A stretch of DNA of 64,000 nucleotides from Pyxicephalus adspersus (taxonomy: Eukaryota > Chordata > Amphibia > Anura > Pyxicephalidae): positions 92,925,709 to 92,989,708 of the forward strand of contig NC_092862.1 in assembly GCF_032062135.1 (NCBI RefSeq), given 5' to 3'. The translations under genes were made by a program, and so were the position numbers. Every line of letters starts with the position of its first letter. The stretch's first letter is position 1. The notes under the pieces are model-generated. The model was not told the DNA's origin. It made no database searches and saw only the letters and a program-made list of their open reading frames with translations. Shown here one piece after another: positions 46,655-59,420 of the stretch.

Positions 46655-46735
46655 AATGAGAGGTCAGTCTGCCACAGTACAAGGAACCCCTCAGCAACCC
46701 CTGGGGGAACCCTGGTTGAGAATGGCTGATCCATT
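46655..46735 (-). repeat. Fragment of the TGTTTCTCAAC-type repeat
   Basis: 'ggaacccctcagcaacccct' and 'ggggaaccctggttgagaat' resemble the right part of the 17.1-17.7 kb element. Only about 80 bases remain. Confidence 0.4.
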
Positions 46736-46969
46736 GTTTTCTCCTTTTATAATCTCTTAGGAGCTACATTAAAGTTTATATAGGGAGGGGTTTGGAGGAG
46801 CCAGCTGGAAAGTCAAATTTTCTATTTATTTTATAGGCATATTACATGTAAACAGAGGATAATTTATGGTAAGGTAGAACACTGCAGATATGCATTTATA
46901 ATACTTTATTTTACTGAATTTTTATCTGCATTTTTTTAAATTGGTGACTTGTCATTGTGTCACAATACC

Positions 46970-47300
46970 TGTCAGGTTCCTCTGACCAACCATCCTGCAG
47001 CGGCCTACGCCTGTCTACCTGATCGAGCTGCCAAGCGCAGCACTCACTTTCTGTTGCTGCCTGAGTTAACATGCAGCACTTCCTGGTATCACATGTCTGC
47101 AGGCAGTCTGCCGCCTGCCCTGACCTGTGCCTGAATTCTGACTATGCTTGTGTGCCATGTGCCCTGACCCTTTGCTGGGACTTGCTTGTCTGCTGCCTGC
47201 CCAGACCTCTTGCTTGCACCCAGACTGCATTTGTCCGTCACCTGTTTCCACATCAAGTCTGCTGCAGCTTTCCTCCTCAGATAGTGTGATCCCAAGGGTC
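46970..47300 (+). repeat. LTR-like dispersed repeat, copy 3
   Basis: It begins TGTCAGGTTCCTCTGACC and continues with the CTGACC/CTGCCTG-rich sequence typical of the 27.0 and 61.3 kb copies. The TGTCAGG start complements the CCTGACA end of the 61.3 kb copy. The right end is not defined. Confidence 0.4.
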
Positions 47301-47695
47301 ACGACCTGGTAACATCCTGCAGCAAAGAGCCTTTTTTTTCCATGATTCCATAGGCAAATATACATTCAGAACACCACAGAAAGCAGTTATTATAAAGTAC
47401 AGATACAGCCTAGAGGTACATATGCCCTTATTCCATTTATTTATTATGCCTTCATATATCTTTGCATTATATTGAGTCATGGCTTCGATGGAATATTACA
47501 CGAGAAACAGTGAGGTAGTAAATCCTGCAGGTTGGGGTGAGGTGAGCCAAAACTGAAAACAAAATACCTAAAACCCTGTAAGTACAGTATATCATTTTAA
47601 TCAAGTTTCGAAATGTATCTGTGGAATTCAGTTAATAAATGCTTTGATATCTTTTGGCAATTTAAAACTTCCCTGTGATAAACATAGAGCCTATC
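47301..47695. other. Spacer, nothing identified
   Basis: No gene or repeat signature seen. Confidence 0.4.
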
Positions 47696-47879
47696 ATTGC
47701 TGGCATTGTGCAAATGCTGGCTGCCTTGCTGTCATTCTAAGCCTCTTGCTTCAATATCCCTGACAAAGAACAGCATTGATATAATTCTTTGTTGTGTTAA
47801 CCTGTGTTGCATGTATGCAGCGGAATCAATTGACATTCAAAAAACAGGCACGTGCACTAGTCATGGAACATCCTCGAAG

Positions 47880-48140
47880 AAGCCTTACATAATTAATATT
47901 ATTACTTACATTATTAATCTCTTACCATCACTTCAAATGATCGCAGATGACCTCCTTCTCTACAATATCTCGCCCTACATCTCAGTCCTGTCCATATTGA
48001 AGGTATTTGAGATCTTCGAATCCCTTAGCAACTTTAAAGTAAATCTCCACAATTTTGAACTTCTAAACGTATCCATATTCCCCAGATCTCTCCTATGTGT
48101 CAAAAAATTTTTTTTACATATGCCCAAAGGCCCTTAAATT
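47880..48140 (+). pseudogene. L1-type LINE reverse transcriptase scrap
   Basis: Within an open frame (47697-48137) the C-terminal part reads LQMIADDLLLYNISPYISVL followed by LKVFEIFESLSNFKVNLHNF and ELLNVSIFP. This matches the catalytic [FY]ADD motif and the following helix (phase of 'FG..SGYKVN..KSE') of L1-group LINE reverse transcriptases. The first position of the motif is Ile in place of Tyr or Phe. Sequence before Met-Ile-Ala shows no RT motif A or B, so only a short piece of the domain survives. The next frame (48097-48315) may be a continuation but has no clear motif. Confidence 0.6.
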
Positions 48141-48319
48141 GTTTGACATCTTCTTCCCTGCAGATCCTCAACAATTGATTTCTCCAAACCACCCCGCCTT
48201 TTGGGGTAGACCTGCATATAGATATCACAGGAACCCCATTCTGCCTATCAGTTCCTTTTCAAACCTAAACCCAACATTGCACTATATCATCAAGCATATA
48301 TCACCCTACTCCTAAGAAT

Positions 48320-51300
48320 ACCAGACTGGTTCCATAACCTAGACACATAAAGTTGGGTTATGCTCCACAAAAAACCATGTTTGTAATGCAGTGCACCAGA
48401 ATTCATGGCTTTGCATTCCTGTACATTGTGGTACACAGGCTGCAAGTGCATTATAGCTGGAGTGCAATTCAAAACATCAGCTTTAAAATGCATTAAGGGC
48501 CAATTTACACCTTTAATTTAACGTCTGAACACTGAAGGACATTCTGAAAGTAGGTATGCAAAGATACAGTACACATAAAAAAAAACTGTTTGACAAAAGT
48601 TGACAAATGTTACTATTGGTGTGCAGTTTCTTTGTTTTCCCCCGGCTGGTGTTCAAAGTAGTGCTGCACTGATTTAAAACTTGCTTGTGACTCAGTTTAC
48701 AATATGCCTATGTTTCAAGTGAAAACAATGCAAATATAGTTACAAATTTGTCACAAATCTATGTAAAAATTTTGCAAGGATTCCAGTCTCAGTGCAAAAG
48801 TTCCAAAGTCAATTAATCAAACTATAAGTGGTAGGTATGCTTGATTTTTTCTGGATTTGCCTTTGCAATTTTATCTCCTGTGTAACTTATTCAATATACA
48901 GTATTGGTATTCTTTTTGTGCATTATATTTTATTCATATAGGCAAAAAGAATGTTCCTGGCTAGTGTAGTTGGAAATAATAAAAGTTGTTGCATTTATTT
49001 TGTGCAAAAACAGGAAAATGCCTTAAATATATTTACTTCACTAGGGTAAAATCTTTGCAACAGGGAGTGGTGGGAAACCTTACTTAGACCATTGTTTCTG
49101 GAGCAGTATTCTTCATTGGCATTGATCATTCAACAATTAAGGAGAGTAACTTTCCCCAATAAGGAAAGAAAAAATTCTATCTGAAATGTAAGAAAAAGGT
49201 AGACTCAAGTACATGGCATCTACCACCCCCCCACACACACCTTTTTTTTATCTTAAGTACATATTAAATATAAATACATTAGATGCATGATTTCTGTGAG
49301 CTCGCCCTGTGTACTTCTTAGAGTGTACTCTGTAAACATAGTAACTGGAAAATCACAAGGTTTAATGCTGCAGTAAAGACTGATCTGTGTAAGATGTTTG
49401 TGACCACAGCCAAGCACTGCAGATACACCAGGATTTACATAGTTATATCATCTTTGAAACCAGCATTGCATTTCAAGTAGATGATGGCCCTGAATAGTTC
49501 CTAAGCTGAGCTTTTGGAGTAGCATAAGTGCTTGTAAAAATTGTGGTAATAGCAATAACTCAGAATACCAACAAGAGTGGATTCCAGGAACGCAGTGTTA
49601 AATAACAAGGTATACTGCAGATGTTATATCAGTGCTGGGGCCAAGGTTGAAAGGCAGTTAATGAAAAAGCAACATGGAAACAAAATTATAAGCACAGGAC
49701 AAATGAGTATCTATATAAGGTAGGCGGTGTTGTACCAGATCAGAAACATTTGCAAATTTGTCGTACAGGTCACTAAGGATGGGACTCAGGCCTACTAGGC
49801 ATTCAGTTCAAATTTTAAACCTTTTAGCTTCATCCAATTCAGTGAAATTATGATGGATTTGGGTTTCCCCAGGTGACCAGTATCAAAAACATCAATCAAG
49901 ATCCCCTACTCTGTTACTGGTCAGGGTACTCCTGTACCCATTAGCAGATGTCTTGACACTACCTTATAAAGGGAACTTCCAGATTTCACTATAAGTCACC
50001 CTCACCCTTTCATCCTTTATAGTGTAACTAGATATGTAGTGGAGGCCTTGTTCCTTGACATTGGGACACCCCCCCCCAAAAAAAAAAAAACATATCATCA
50101 CCCATGTCCATTATGTAAAGTTCATATTGTTTTAACTTTGCCCTTGTAGCCACATAAAAATACCCTCTGTCCATTGAACAGTAGTTTATGTTTTTATAAC
50201 ATTGGGATATGTCCTCCTTGGCTGTTTCCAGCTTCCACAAACTGATACATAGTCTTGTACCAGCCTATTTACCTGTCAGCTAACAAAACATACCTTAATA
50301 ACCAATTTAAAACATGTAATTCCTTTTCCTATTTGTTATTACAGAACTTTTCTTAGTAGATGTTTTTAAAGCACTCAATTTTAAATAAAAATCCCTGTGG
50401 AACTCAGACTTTGCATTAGTATAATACTAGCTAATACAGCTTGAATGACTTTTAAAATAAATGGGACCAAGCGTGCCTTCGCACAAAGTTTGGAAAGAAT
50501 TTGAAAGAAGTTATTAATTGACTTAGCATCTCATCACCTAATACAAGTGAGGCATACTGGGCAATGTCAAGCTAGATTTGTTATGCGTATTGTGCATTAG
50601 CGTTTGAAATGGCAGTATAATCGTACATTTCTGAACATTAAGTGAAGCCTTTAATAGCACTTAAACATCCAAAGCTTCTGTTTCCTTTTACCAGTGCTGA
50701 CAAGTGGACACATTGCAACCTATGCAAAGTCCACAGACGCTTGCCTGTATTTTATCTTCCATTTCTGCTTCCAATCAGTTTGTCAGTCCTTCTAAACTAA
50801 TGGTGAAATAATTCCAGCACCTCAAGCATTTTCTTGTTTTAGCTGCTGGCTCTTTTGCTTTCGTCTGCTTTGTCAGTGTAATACCTAATGTTTACCTAGA
50901 AAAACAGGTTTGTGTTTCGTCTAGTAGGCGGGAATATGAAAATGCAGTCTAAGATTAAGCAAATGTGTTTTTTTTTTCTTTTCAGTAGCTCAAGCAAGTC
51001 ACTAACATTACCTTATGGCCAGAGCATATACAAAACAGCTACAGTCACAGAAATGAACTGACTTTATCAATGGCTTTTATCAATATTTTTCAAAGTTCTG
51101 CCTTACATCACCCATCAGGATTTCTAGACAAAGCAAAATCTCCTGGTTTTAAAGGTAAGGCTTAATTATATTTTAATAGAGTAGAACTGTGGAATAAGTA
51201 ATAAAATAGCCTGTACTGATCAGTCATTGTAGTTATTGGTTTAGCAAAGTCGAAACAATGAAATGTTATTGCCATGTAGAAAAACTGTTGAAATGTAGAA

Positions 51301-52515
51301 AACTATCTTGTAATCAGCATAATAAATTTAGCTTTGCTTCCACCAACCTAGTTTTTTTAAGGACCATAGAAACCCAAAAATCATTTAGCTGCCAGCAGCT
51401 CTCTAGATAGAATTACTATGAAAGCTAAGACATTCACCTTTTCTTCAGGTGTTGCTACCACAAAGAGCACAAGAGCAAGGTGTTGATCTATCATTGTTCC
51501 CTTGCTGGGAAAAGAGATTCTGCAGTAAAAGAATGACAGCACATGAGCCATATAATTCCAACAGTGTTTAGCTGGTGACATCTCTCTAGAAACAATTGCT
51601 GCTAAAGGCAAGGGGGCATCCACCTGTTTTTAAGTTGTTGCTCTGTCACTGGGTGAAAAAGCAAGATGTCACATTCATTAGTATTTACATTTAGGTGAAG
51701 TGAGGTTTATTCCTATATACAGAAGAATGTTGGCTAAAGCTAAACCCTAATCCAATTATGGCCATGGTGCACCTGTATGCTCAGTGTCTTTTATACATCT
51801 GCTGTTGGACTAATTTAAAACCATGCAGAGTCTAATAAACATTTGTGCACCTTTATGATTTATGGTACCACATGTATGTATGCTTGTTTATAATAACTTA
51901 CATTTTTAAATATAAATAAAATTATATACATATAATAGATTAGCATCTAGCATTACAGAAGATCACAAGTCAAGTTCATAGAGAAAGTATAATTAGAAGA
52001 GCTGATAAAATAAGGGACCCATCAAGTCTGACCTGAAACAATCCGGTTCACTCAAAAAAGATATTCATGAATTTAGAACTATAAATTCTGTACCATTTTC
52101 ACATTTAATTGACACACCCCCCCCCCCCCCCGCCTACCCTAAATGTAATTTCAGACTTGCTATGGACTATAGCATTTTTACCGCAGGCTTAAACACACTC
52201 TGAACAACCTTATAAAACATGGGATGGAATTCTGCCTGATTCCTGTAATCGTCGAGTTGCTTCTGGCTGCGTGGCTGCTTTTATAACCGCAACTGCATGT
52301 GCAATCCATGCAAATGTGTTAACCTGTTGTGTGGTTTGTAGGCTCTTGAGAAAATAGCAGCAGTTTGCTATGTACCTGGGAGTAGCTAAACATGCAGTTT
52401 TCCACCATAAGGGGTCATAGGTGGTACCAACCTAATCCCACAGCCAGTCAAGTTAGGTGGTGTCCTACCAATCCTCAAATAACAGCAGTAAAACTAGAAG
52501 AATGTGTCTGTACCT
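48320..52515. other. Long AT-rich stretch, nothing firmly identified
   Basis: No gene, element end or known repeat recognised. Homopolymer C and A tracts lie at about 50068-50090 and 52117-52131. At 51390-51660 two diverged pieces share 'ctctctaga', 'caccttt/cacctgttttt' and 'gttgct' in the same order, perhaps an old local duplication. Confidence 0.45.
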
Positions 52516-52523
52516 ACCAACAC

Positions 52524-53085
52524 TAGGAATGAGTGGAAATGCCTCTGACATTCTCGCAAAAATTTCCTCGAACTTCTGATGGGTCCACGAAATTTCGGTG
52601 AACCAATTTTGTGGATCAATCGGAAGATCGAGGAAATCATTACAGGAAGAGTACTGTGGCTGCAATGCAGCTGGGGAATCCTCTTGTGCGCAATCCCCGG
52701 ACACTAGAAGTTAAATGAGGGTAAGCCCTCATTTAACTTCTAGTGCCCAGGAATTGCACACAGGAGGATTCTGAGGGCTGCATTCATTCATGGTGAGGAC
52801 AGTCGTGGTAATCCTTCTGTTAGTGTGAGTCCTGTTGCGGCGCTCATCAATGAATGCAGCCGTGGGAATCATCCTGTGATGATTCCCACGGCTGCATTCA
52901 TTCATGATGAGCACAGTGGTGGGACTCTCTATCCAAGAACACATACTACAGGGCTGCAAGAGCTGTCAGCTCCGCTCCTGATTGCTCTTGCAGGTCCTAA
53001 AAAATTTGATCTTACATGTTCGGTAAGCGAGAACGGCCCGATTCGCAGCGAGAACGAATTTTAAAATTTCGCTTGCTCATCCCTA
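52524..53085 (+). mobile_element. hAT-type nonautonomous element with perfect 8-bp duplication
   Basis: ACCAACAC stands directly before (52516-52523) and after (53086-53093) the element. Ends are TAGGAATGAGTGG at left and GCTTGCTCATCCCTA at right. An 8-base duplication with short inverted ends is the mark of the hAT superfamily. The 562-base interior has no transposase frame but strong palindromes: ACTAGAAGTTAAATGAGGG with its complement (about 52705-52746) and CCGTGGGAATCATC with its complement (about 52860-52891). The left end matches the 20978 copy. Confidence 0.88.
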
Positions 53086-53093
53086 ACCAACAC

Positions 53094-54319
53094 ACTAAGC
53101 TAGACATATCACTTTACCTAACGCAAATTCTCCCTAGTCTACTGAACAACCTGAGACTTCAATATATCAGCAACGCTGTTACCCCAGCACTACTTGAAAC
53201 TTTTTTTTCATTCTCATTCATTGCATTGCTTCAACACAGATCACATTGTCTATGGACATGATCCTCAAACAGGAGCACATTAACAGTAGCATTCACAGTG
53301 GTTAAGTTACTTTTAGATTATTATTTTTTTATTAATTTTTCTATTATTAGAAAGCAGGCAGAAACAACATATTTTGAGAGCAGATGATTTCTGAGATATG
53401 TATCAGAGTAGGAATGAGAAAACTGGAGATCAGTAGCATTTACCTGTTTATTACTTGTATAGTAAGCAATGACTAGACAGCTTCTGTTGCTAGGTATTTT
53501 CCCTAGTGTTAAAAGTTTCAACTTTCTGTTCTATTTTCTTACCATAAATTTTGCAGAAAATGTTGTTCCTTGTTTTTAAGTGTATTTGGCTGTTGGTTTG
53601 CCACAAAAGTACAATACGCTATTTGATTTCATTCTATATTCATTTACTCAAAGTTAAAAAAAAAAATAGAAGTGATTAAAGCAGGAATGCAGTCTCTTTG
53701 AACATTAAAATCCAATGCTTCCACAATAGAGAACAAAAGAAGTACATTCAAACAACACATATATGCACAACAGCACCAGCAAGAAAGTGCTGGAGCTTCC
53801 ATGAAATTCCCAGCCAAACTACTGACATTAGAGATGGGATTGCTTGTGTTCTTGTTTGTCTTGGAGTGGCAACAGGATTACGTATACATGACTTTAAGCC
53901 AGGGTATTATTCAAAACTTTTATCTTTCCTTCAAAGCAATCTTCATTCAAAGAAGCGTTTTACCTTCATCTCAGTCTTCACTAGTCTACTGTCAGCTGTG
54001 GCACAAAGACTTGATGATACTGGGGTAGAATTGAACCATTCAGTTGAAAAAGTGAAATCAAAACATCATCATTAAATACTATCCGAAAATGTACTTGACC
54101 TCACACCTACCCTTAACATGTCACTTTAACCTAACAGTAACCATACCCCAAAGGGGAATTAAATACATCAACTCAAAAAAAGATCCAAATCACAAATAGC
54201 TCTAGCAAGCTTTTGAGATCGTTTTTTTGATTAGCTCTGAGGCTAATAAGCTAAATGTTGAAATTCTTTGTTCTTATACATTGTGCAATATATTGAAAAG
54301 AAAATGATGTAGGAAAGGT
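53094..54319. other. AT-rich stretch; 125-residue open frame of unknown origin
   Basis: The plus-strand frame 53698-54075 gives 125 residues, including RDGIACVLVCLGVATGLRIH and SVFTSLLSAVAQRLDD. I recognise no domain; it may be chance or an old element piece. Nothing else identified. Confidence 0.3.
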
Positions 54320-54735
54320 CCATTGAAACCAAAATTCTATGACCCTCATATGCCTCATAACAACAGCTGCGCATGCATCTGATAAGATAATAAATGGTGG
54401 CCTTGGGGATCTCCTCTTACACCTGGAGGCTTTAGTGAGCTCCTGGACAAACTGTGGCACTACTTGGCAGAGTTATATACATAATGATGCATAACGTACC
54501 AGAGGTTCTCTTGGTATCAAGGCCCGTGGGGAACATTCAATGGCATCAATGCTTATGTCATACAGAAATTGCCTACACAGTCTAGCCACGTGCAGCAAGT
54601 ATTTTCTTGCACCAGGAGTAACCCAAACCCTTTTGCACCCAGACCGACTTGCACAGTGCCAAGCTGTTAGCAAAGGTCCCACTAAAGGATGTTGTGCCCA
54701 TATGCCACCCTCATAGAGTTGGACATTAACAGTTT
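54320..54735 (-). pseudogene. Tc1-like transposase remnant
   Basis: Tc1-group transposases move elements at TA sites with a DDE/D domain. On the minus strand GIWAQHPLVGPLLTAWHCAS fits the segment at the end of the DNA-binding domain (R.PL..PLLT..H...R). After about 100 codons, DISIDAIECSPRALIP fits the region around the second and third catalytic positions (IE.P..SPDL.P), and EEIPKATIYYLIRCMRSCCY, then EAYEGHRI, fits the C-terminal IPQ..I..LI.SMRRRC..V..A.GGHT motif. The expected catalytic core is largely missing and several stops and frame changes occur. Ends of the element were not found. It is directly followed by the hairpin element at 54755. Confidence 0.65.
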
Positions 54736-54754
54736 GATCAAAAACATGCCTAAA

Positions 54755-55167
54755 GGTGCGTACACACTTCCAATTTTTATCGTTCCAATCGAACGACGAA
54801 CGATCGATTGGGCAAAAAATCGTTCGTAAAAAAGTAACCAACGACGCCGACGAACGAGGAAAGTCGCTGGAAACGAACGACCGGACCGACGGATCGGATT
54901 GGACGACGATCGTTGAACATCGTTCGTGTGTACGGTCGTTCGTTGATCGTCCATGTCCAAAGCATGCGTGATGAACGAACGTCCGTTCACTTTCCTGTCG
55001 TTCCTCTATCGCTCAAACGATCTTATCTATTGTGTGTACAATATCTACGAACGATCGTGTCGTTAACTCTATGTGCAGGGTCGGTGCTATACGATCGTTC
55101 GTATATATCGTGCATGAACGTTCGTCGTTCGTTTTCCAACGATAATAATTGGAAGTGTGTATGTAGC
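54755..55167 (+). mobile_element. Hairpin-built TTAA element, large copy
   Basis: It begins GGTGCGTACACACTTCCAAT after TAAA and ends ATTGGAAGTGTGTATGTAGC before TTAA, an inverted end of about 22 bases related to the 17.2 kb family. The inside is dense in 'cgaacgacgaacgatcg'-type sequence and its complement, so most of the element can fold back on itself. CpG content is very high for this window. No coding frame: the open frames here are by-products of the low-complexity repeats. Confidence 0.75.
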
Positions 55168-55171
55168 TTAA

Positions 55172-57012
55172 CTCAATCAACTTGTAGGACACTACTGAAC
55201 TTGTTCCTACACTTTTACAACCCTGTCTAGCTTTCCTTGCATAAAGGCCAATCTCTTGTTATCTCTTTAAATGTCTTGAGATCTAACAAACGTTGTGCTA
55301 GGACATGTATGGATGTGACTTCATAGACGTTCCTATGTAACCTGCGTGGGCAGTATCAGTGATGACACAGTCACTAGCAAAATGCAAAACCAATGAAAAT
55401 CAGTCAGAAAAAATAACAAAAGTGATCTTTGGTAAATCCATTCCCATTTGTTGCTTTTGTTTGTACCAAAGCAGGTTAAAATAATTCACAACCACTTCCT
55501 AACTGGATAGACTGATATCCCTGAAGTTTTATTGACTTTGCACTGTGTATATACATTTTACAAAACATGCCATCAGCTTCCTTTACTTAAACTCTTCACT
55601 TGTTCACCTAAATGATAACTATACCTATAAAGTAAGGTACAGATAATCTTTGTTCATCATCTGTAGGAGGGAGCAGGTCTTTGGGTTGTGCCATTAGACT
55701 TAACTTGATCATCCCTGTCTCTGATTCTTCTAGTGGTTTACTACAAAGCTGGGTGCCATGTCTACTTCCAGCCCCAGGTCCCCCCCAAAAAAGAATAGGA
55801 ACTGTGTTTACTTGCAAGCAAAAGTTAGATCTCCTACATTGCCTGGTAGCACACTATTTGGTGGATTGGAGCCAGGAACCTTATCACCTCTTGTAATTAA
55901 TCTATCCAATAGTGCTTCCCAGATAGTGTGTGCCATTTACATTTTTTATTATGTGTAGAAGGGCAATACATATCAGTTCTTTATACCTACAGTTAGCTTT
56001 TTGATATGGCTGTAATGTCAAAAACATAATTTCTATTACCTTCTTTTTATTTTTTTTAGAAGTTTTGGTGCTCGTTTAACATATACACACATATGCTCAC
56101 AAATTGTTTTATATGACACTTTAAACGTGGATTATATTTCTACTACTCTCTACTTCTACTATTCTAATACTCTCTACTGTGAATGTCCTTTTTATACAGT
56201 GGATGGAGATATGGCCTGTTGTGGATCACTTGCTGCATATAAATTACTTTCTAATTTTACGGACATGATCACGGTCAATTCTCAAAAATGAGAATTGATA
56301 TAAATGCTATGTCTCAATATGTGTTAGCCCTTTCAATTGTTCTACTTGCTTAAGGCTTACATTGTCTGTTGTTTAAAGATTTCCTTGTTCTGGTTAGCAT
56401 CAAAATCAATTTTGCAGATTAGTGTCTACTAAAATGTTCTGAAAATACAGTACCATCAGCTGTCTCTAAATGGCTTTTGTATACACAGTAAATGGTTAGA
56501 TATTTGTAACATTACATATGTGCATTGCATTGCATACATAGTTAGTATCATAATATTATGGTTAATGTTTTCTCTTCACAAAAAATATTGTTATGCATAC
56601 GTGTCTACTTTTCCAATACAAACTGCATGACTTTGCATGAAAATTATATTTTTAAAATTGAAATAGTTCTTCATAGCAGTGAAACAATAACATTTTCCTT
56701 AGTTTTATAGTGTTTATGTCAGTATCTCTCCATAATAACACTAGCTAGAAATATTTACAGTTGAGTTGCATGTGTTAGTTTGTTTTTCTTGAAAGTATTG
56801 CATTCTGAAATTATATGTCTTTCAAAAACAACAATTTTAATCATGAACAACAATTTTATTCATGACATGTAAGGACTAAAAAACTAAAGGTAATTATAGA
56901 CTTAAAAATTTGAAAAAAGTGATGTGTGAGCAGATTATACACAATTATAGTGGGTATGTGTAGCATTTAAGTCTTCTACAATTTGTAAATGATGCACTTC
57001 AAAACCAATGTT

Positions 57013-57043
<31 letters not shown>

Positions 57044-57394
57044 AATAGGACAGTGAGAGGTTAGAACTGCCGTTAAATTTTAATGCTGTCTACATCCCAG
57101 AAAGTGAGGGAAAATCCAACTTTTTAGAGTTGTTACTAGAGTAAGAGGTGAGGGCTTATTATCTAATGGGCATACATTTTTGTTAAAAACTGCATATGAT
57201 TTTGCCTCACTTTGGTGAAAGTTCCACTCATTCCTGTTGTACAGGACAGGTAGTGAAAGGAAATCTTCTTACTGAGACACAGACAGCAAAGCTATTAGGA
57301 AAAAATAAATAACCTGATAGGGTTTGAAATACTTCCCTACCCTACCAGATAAAGAAGCAAACAAAACAAAATATTGGTAAATATCAATAAAAAT
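55172..57394. other. AT-rich stretch, nothing identified
   Basis: No gene or element recognised. A short (TA)n tract lies at about 57017-57032. Confidence 0.5.
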
Positions 57395-57600
57395 ATGTAC
57401 ACAAGATCTTTATTAGATACAAAAAAATACAAAAACTTATACAAAACTTGTTAAAAACCTGAAAATATGACATATTCAACAGCATGTCATAAACTAACAA
57501 AGAATAGCTATCTAAACACTTAAAACCTTTCCCGATGCGTTGCATGGATAAAAGTTCTTATTCAGGGGATAAGTAACAATAGAGTGGTATAGTATCCAAT
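57395..57600 (-). repeat. Penelope-type terminal remnant with weak hammerhead-like motif
   Basis: An A-rich 'atctttattagatacaaaaa' region resembles that at 11.71 and 43.78 kb, followed on the minus strand by CTGAATA, a stretch and CGGGAAAGG (57528-57566). The first core strand deviates from CUGANGA, so this copy is probably inactive. Confidence 0.4.
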
Positions 57601-58700
57601 AGCTTTGATATTATCTCAATTTAGGCATATATACACCAATCAGGATATTGTCATGAGCATCAATAGCATAATAGCACATTTTGCCCCTTCAATACAAAAG
57701 GATATGGTCCGTCCACCAGCGCAGGATTCAATAAGAGAGACTCAGAAGAAGCTGATGCTGCATCCACTTGCTTTGAGAAAGGACAGGCAATTCACTGACT
57801 TCTATGCGTTTATACATGAGCTTGTCAAGGTCATGTAACTATACACAAAATTCACCAGAGGTTACAGGTGCTGGATTCAACCCATTTGATTATTTGCTGG
57901 TTTCTTCTTTCCACTGTACTGTCAGAATGTCAAAGTATGATAAGTCTGACAAGTTAGGTATCCCTTTATCAGGGTACCTAGAGAATGTAATCTGTGTAGG
58001 AAGTCTAAAAAAAAAGCACCAAATTAGCTAGTTTTAAAGTCAGTCATTTTTTTGTGGGGGGTGCAGCACAACAATCTTCTTTTCTCATGGCTCATTATTA
58101 AAAACTAGCCCACATTAATTATTATCTAATTGAACCAGTAAACAGAGCAAGGTAGTGACACGCCTGTGGCTCTTCGCCTGATGATCATTGTGGCCAAAAC
58201 AGATCAGAAATAATCCATAACTGTTACCGTAGCAAGACATGAGGGTTAATAAGCCAATGGGAATTATTGTTCCTATGCCAACTGCCTAGGATTGGCACAG
58301 GAATATCATTTAGGTGATATTTCCTCCCATTTGCTGCTGGGCCTCCTGTTCTAAAGAGAAGTCAGACAGCAATCATTAAATAATCTGACATACATTTAAA
58401 CACTTCCCTACCCTTTACAAAACTAGGAAAAAATTACATTCACGTAAACCTTAAAGTCATGTATTTTTAGCACTGGACGGTTTCATTTATTTATTTTTGC
58501 TGGTGGGTGGGGGGGTTGTTGTTTTTATTTCCCCTCCTAAATGGAGTCTCTGAGCTCCTCCAAAAGTCATAACTAGACTTCCTGAACGATAGTGACACTG
58601 ATGTACTAAAGAAGTTTGAAATATTAACTCAATTAACTAAAGTTCAACTTAACGCAACAATAAAAATTTGTGATCAGGCAGGGCTTGACTGCGGCAAGAC
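57601..58700. other. Stretch without assigned features
   Basis: No gene seen. 'cacttccctaccct' occurs at about 57330 (cttccctaccctacc) and 58402, hinting at one more repeat family that I could not delimit. Confidence 0.35.
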
Positions 58701-59420
58701 AGATCTTGGCAGCCTATCCAAAACACAATACCCCTCCCCCTTTTAACCAATACCAACCATCCCCACTCCATTAGCTAAAAACCACACCACACACATCTCC
58801 TTTGGTTAATGGATAGGCCTTTGGTTAATAGGCCTTTTATTACAACAATTTAAAATTATTCAAATGTATAACAATATTAAACTTCCATATAAACTTTAAT
58901 ATAACCATAAATTAAATAAATAACAATTTTACCTTAATAAACATTATACAACAATTAACCATTTAACCCCTTACTGGTTGTGCTCGTAGGCACATCAATT
59001 AAACCAGTGATCTGCTTTACCAAATAAGTATGTGTATAATTGATCCCAGCTGCCAAACGATATACCTTACTTTAACCACAGAAAACCACAAATTACAACC
59101 ACAATCCACAAAAGCCATGGAGACTCCACACCAAAGATGGCTCCCCAAGTCACTGTAATATTACACCAAAAGAACCATCACCCCGGGATCTCAACCGCTC
59201 TCCCTTAGTTACAATCAACTCCCAGCAACTTTACATAACTAAACAATCCCAAAACCAATAAAGGGTGTGTGGGAAACTTTCTTCTCACCCCCACTAAAGT
59301 AATGGCCTCCCACTTCCTGTTCCTGACCTTTTTACCACTTGACCCCTCCTTCACCTCCACCCCCTTTACCTCACCTCTCGCTAACTTCCGAGACTTAACA
59401 TTAACCCTTTCCTAGCCTGC
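58701..59420. repeat. C-rich, pyrimidine-biased tract, unidentified
   Basis: Runs such as 'aatacccctccccctttt', 'cacctccaccccctttacct' and an inverted 'ggcctttggttaataggcc' set this apart from its AT-rich neighbours. On the minus strand it is G-rich, like the Ngaro-like element at 21.8 kb, and has 'gtaataaaaggcc', a polyadenylation-type signal. It may be the end of a retroelement; no coding motif was found. Confidence 0.3.

Noticed and set aside
54682..55230. Overlapping Arg-rich open frames on both strands
   Set aside because: By-products of the repeated CGAACGAC sequence in the hairpin element at 54755-55167.
58180..58205. CTGATGA followed by CCAAAAC, resembling a hammerhead core
   Set aside because: No convincing stem II between the two strands, and the GAAA strand is changed; no Penelope-like sequence was recognised around it.
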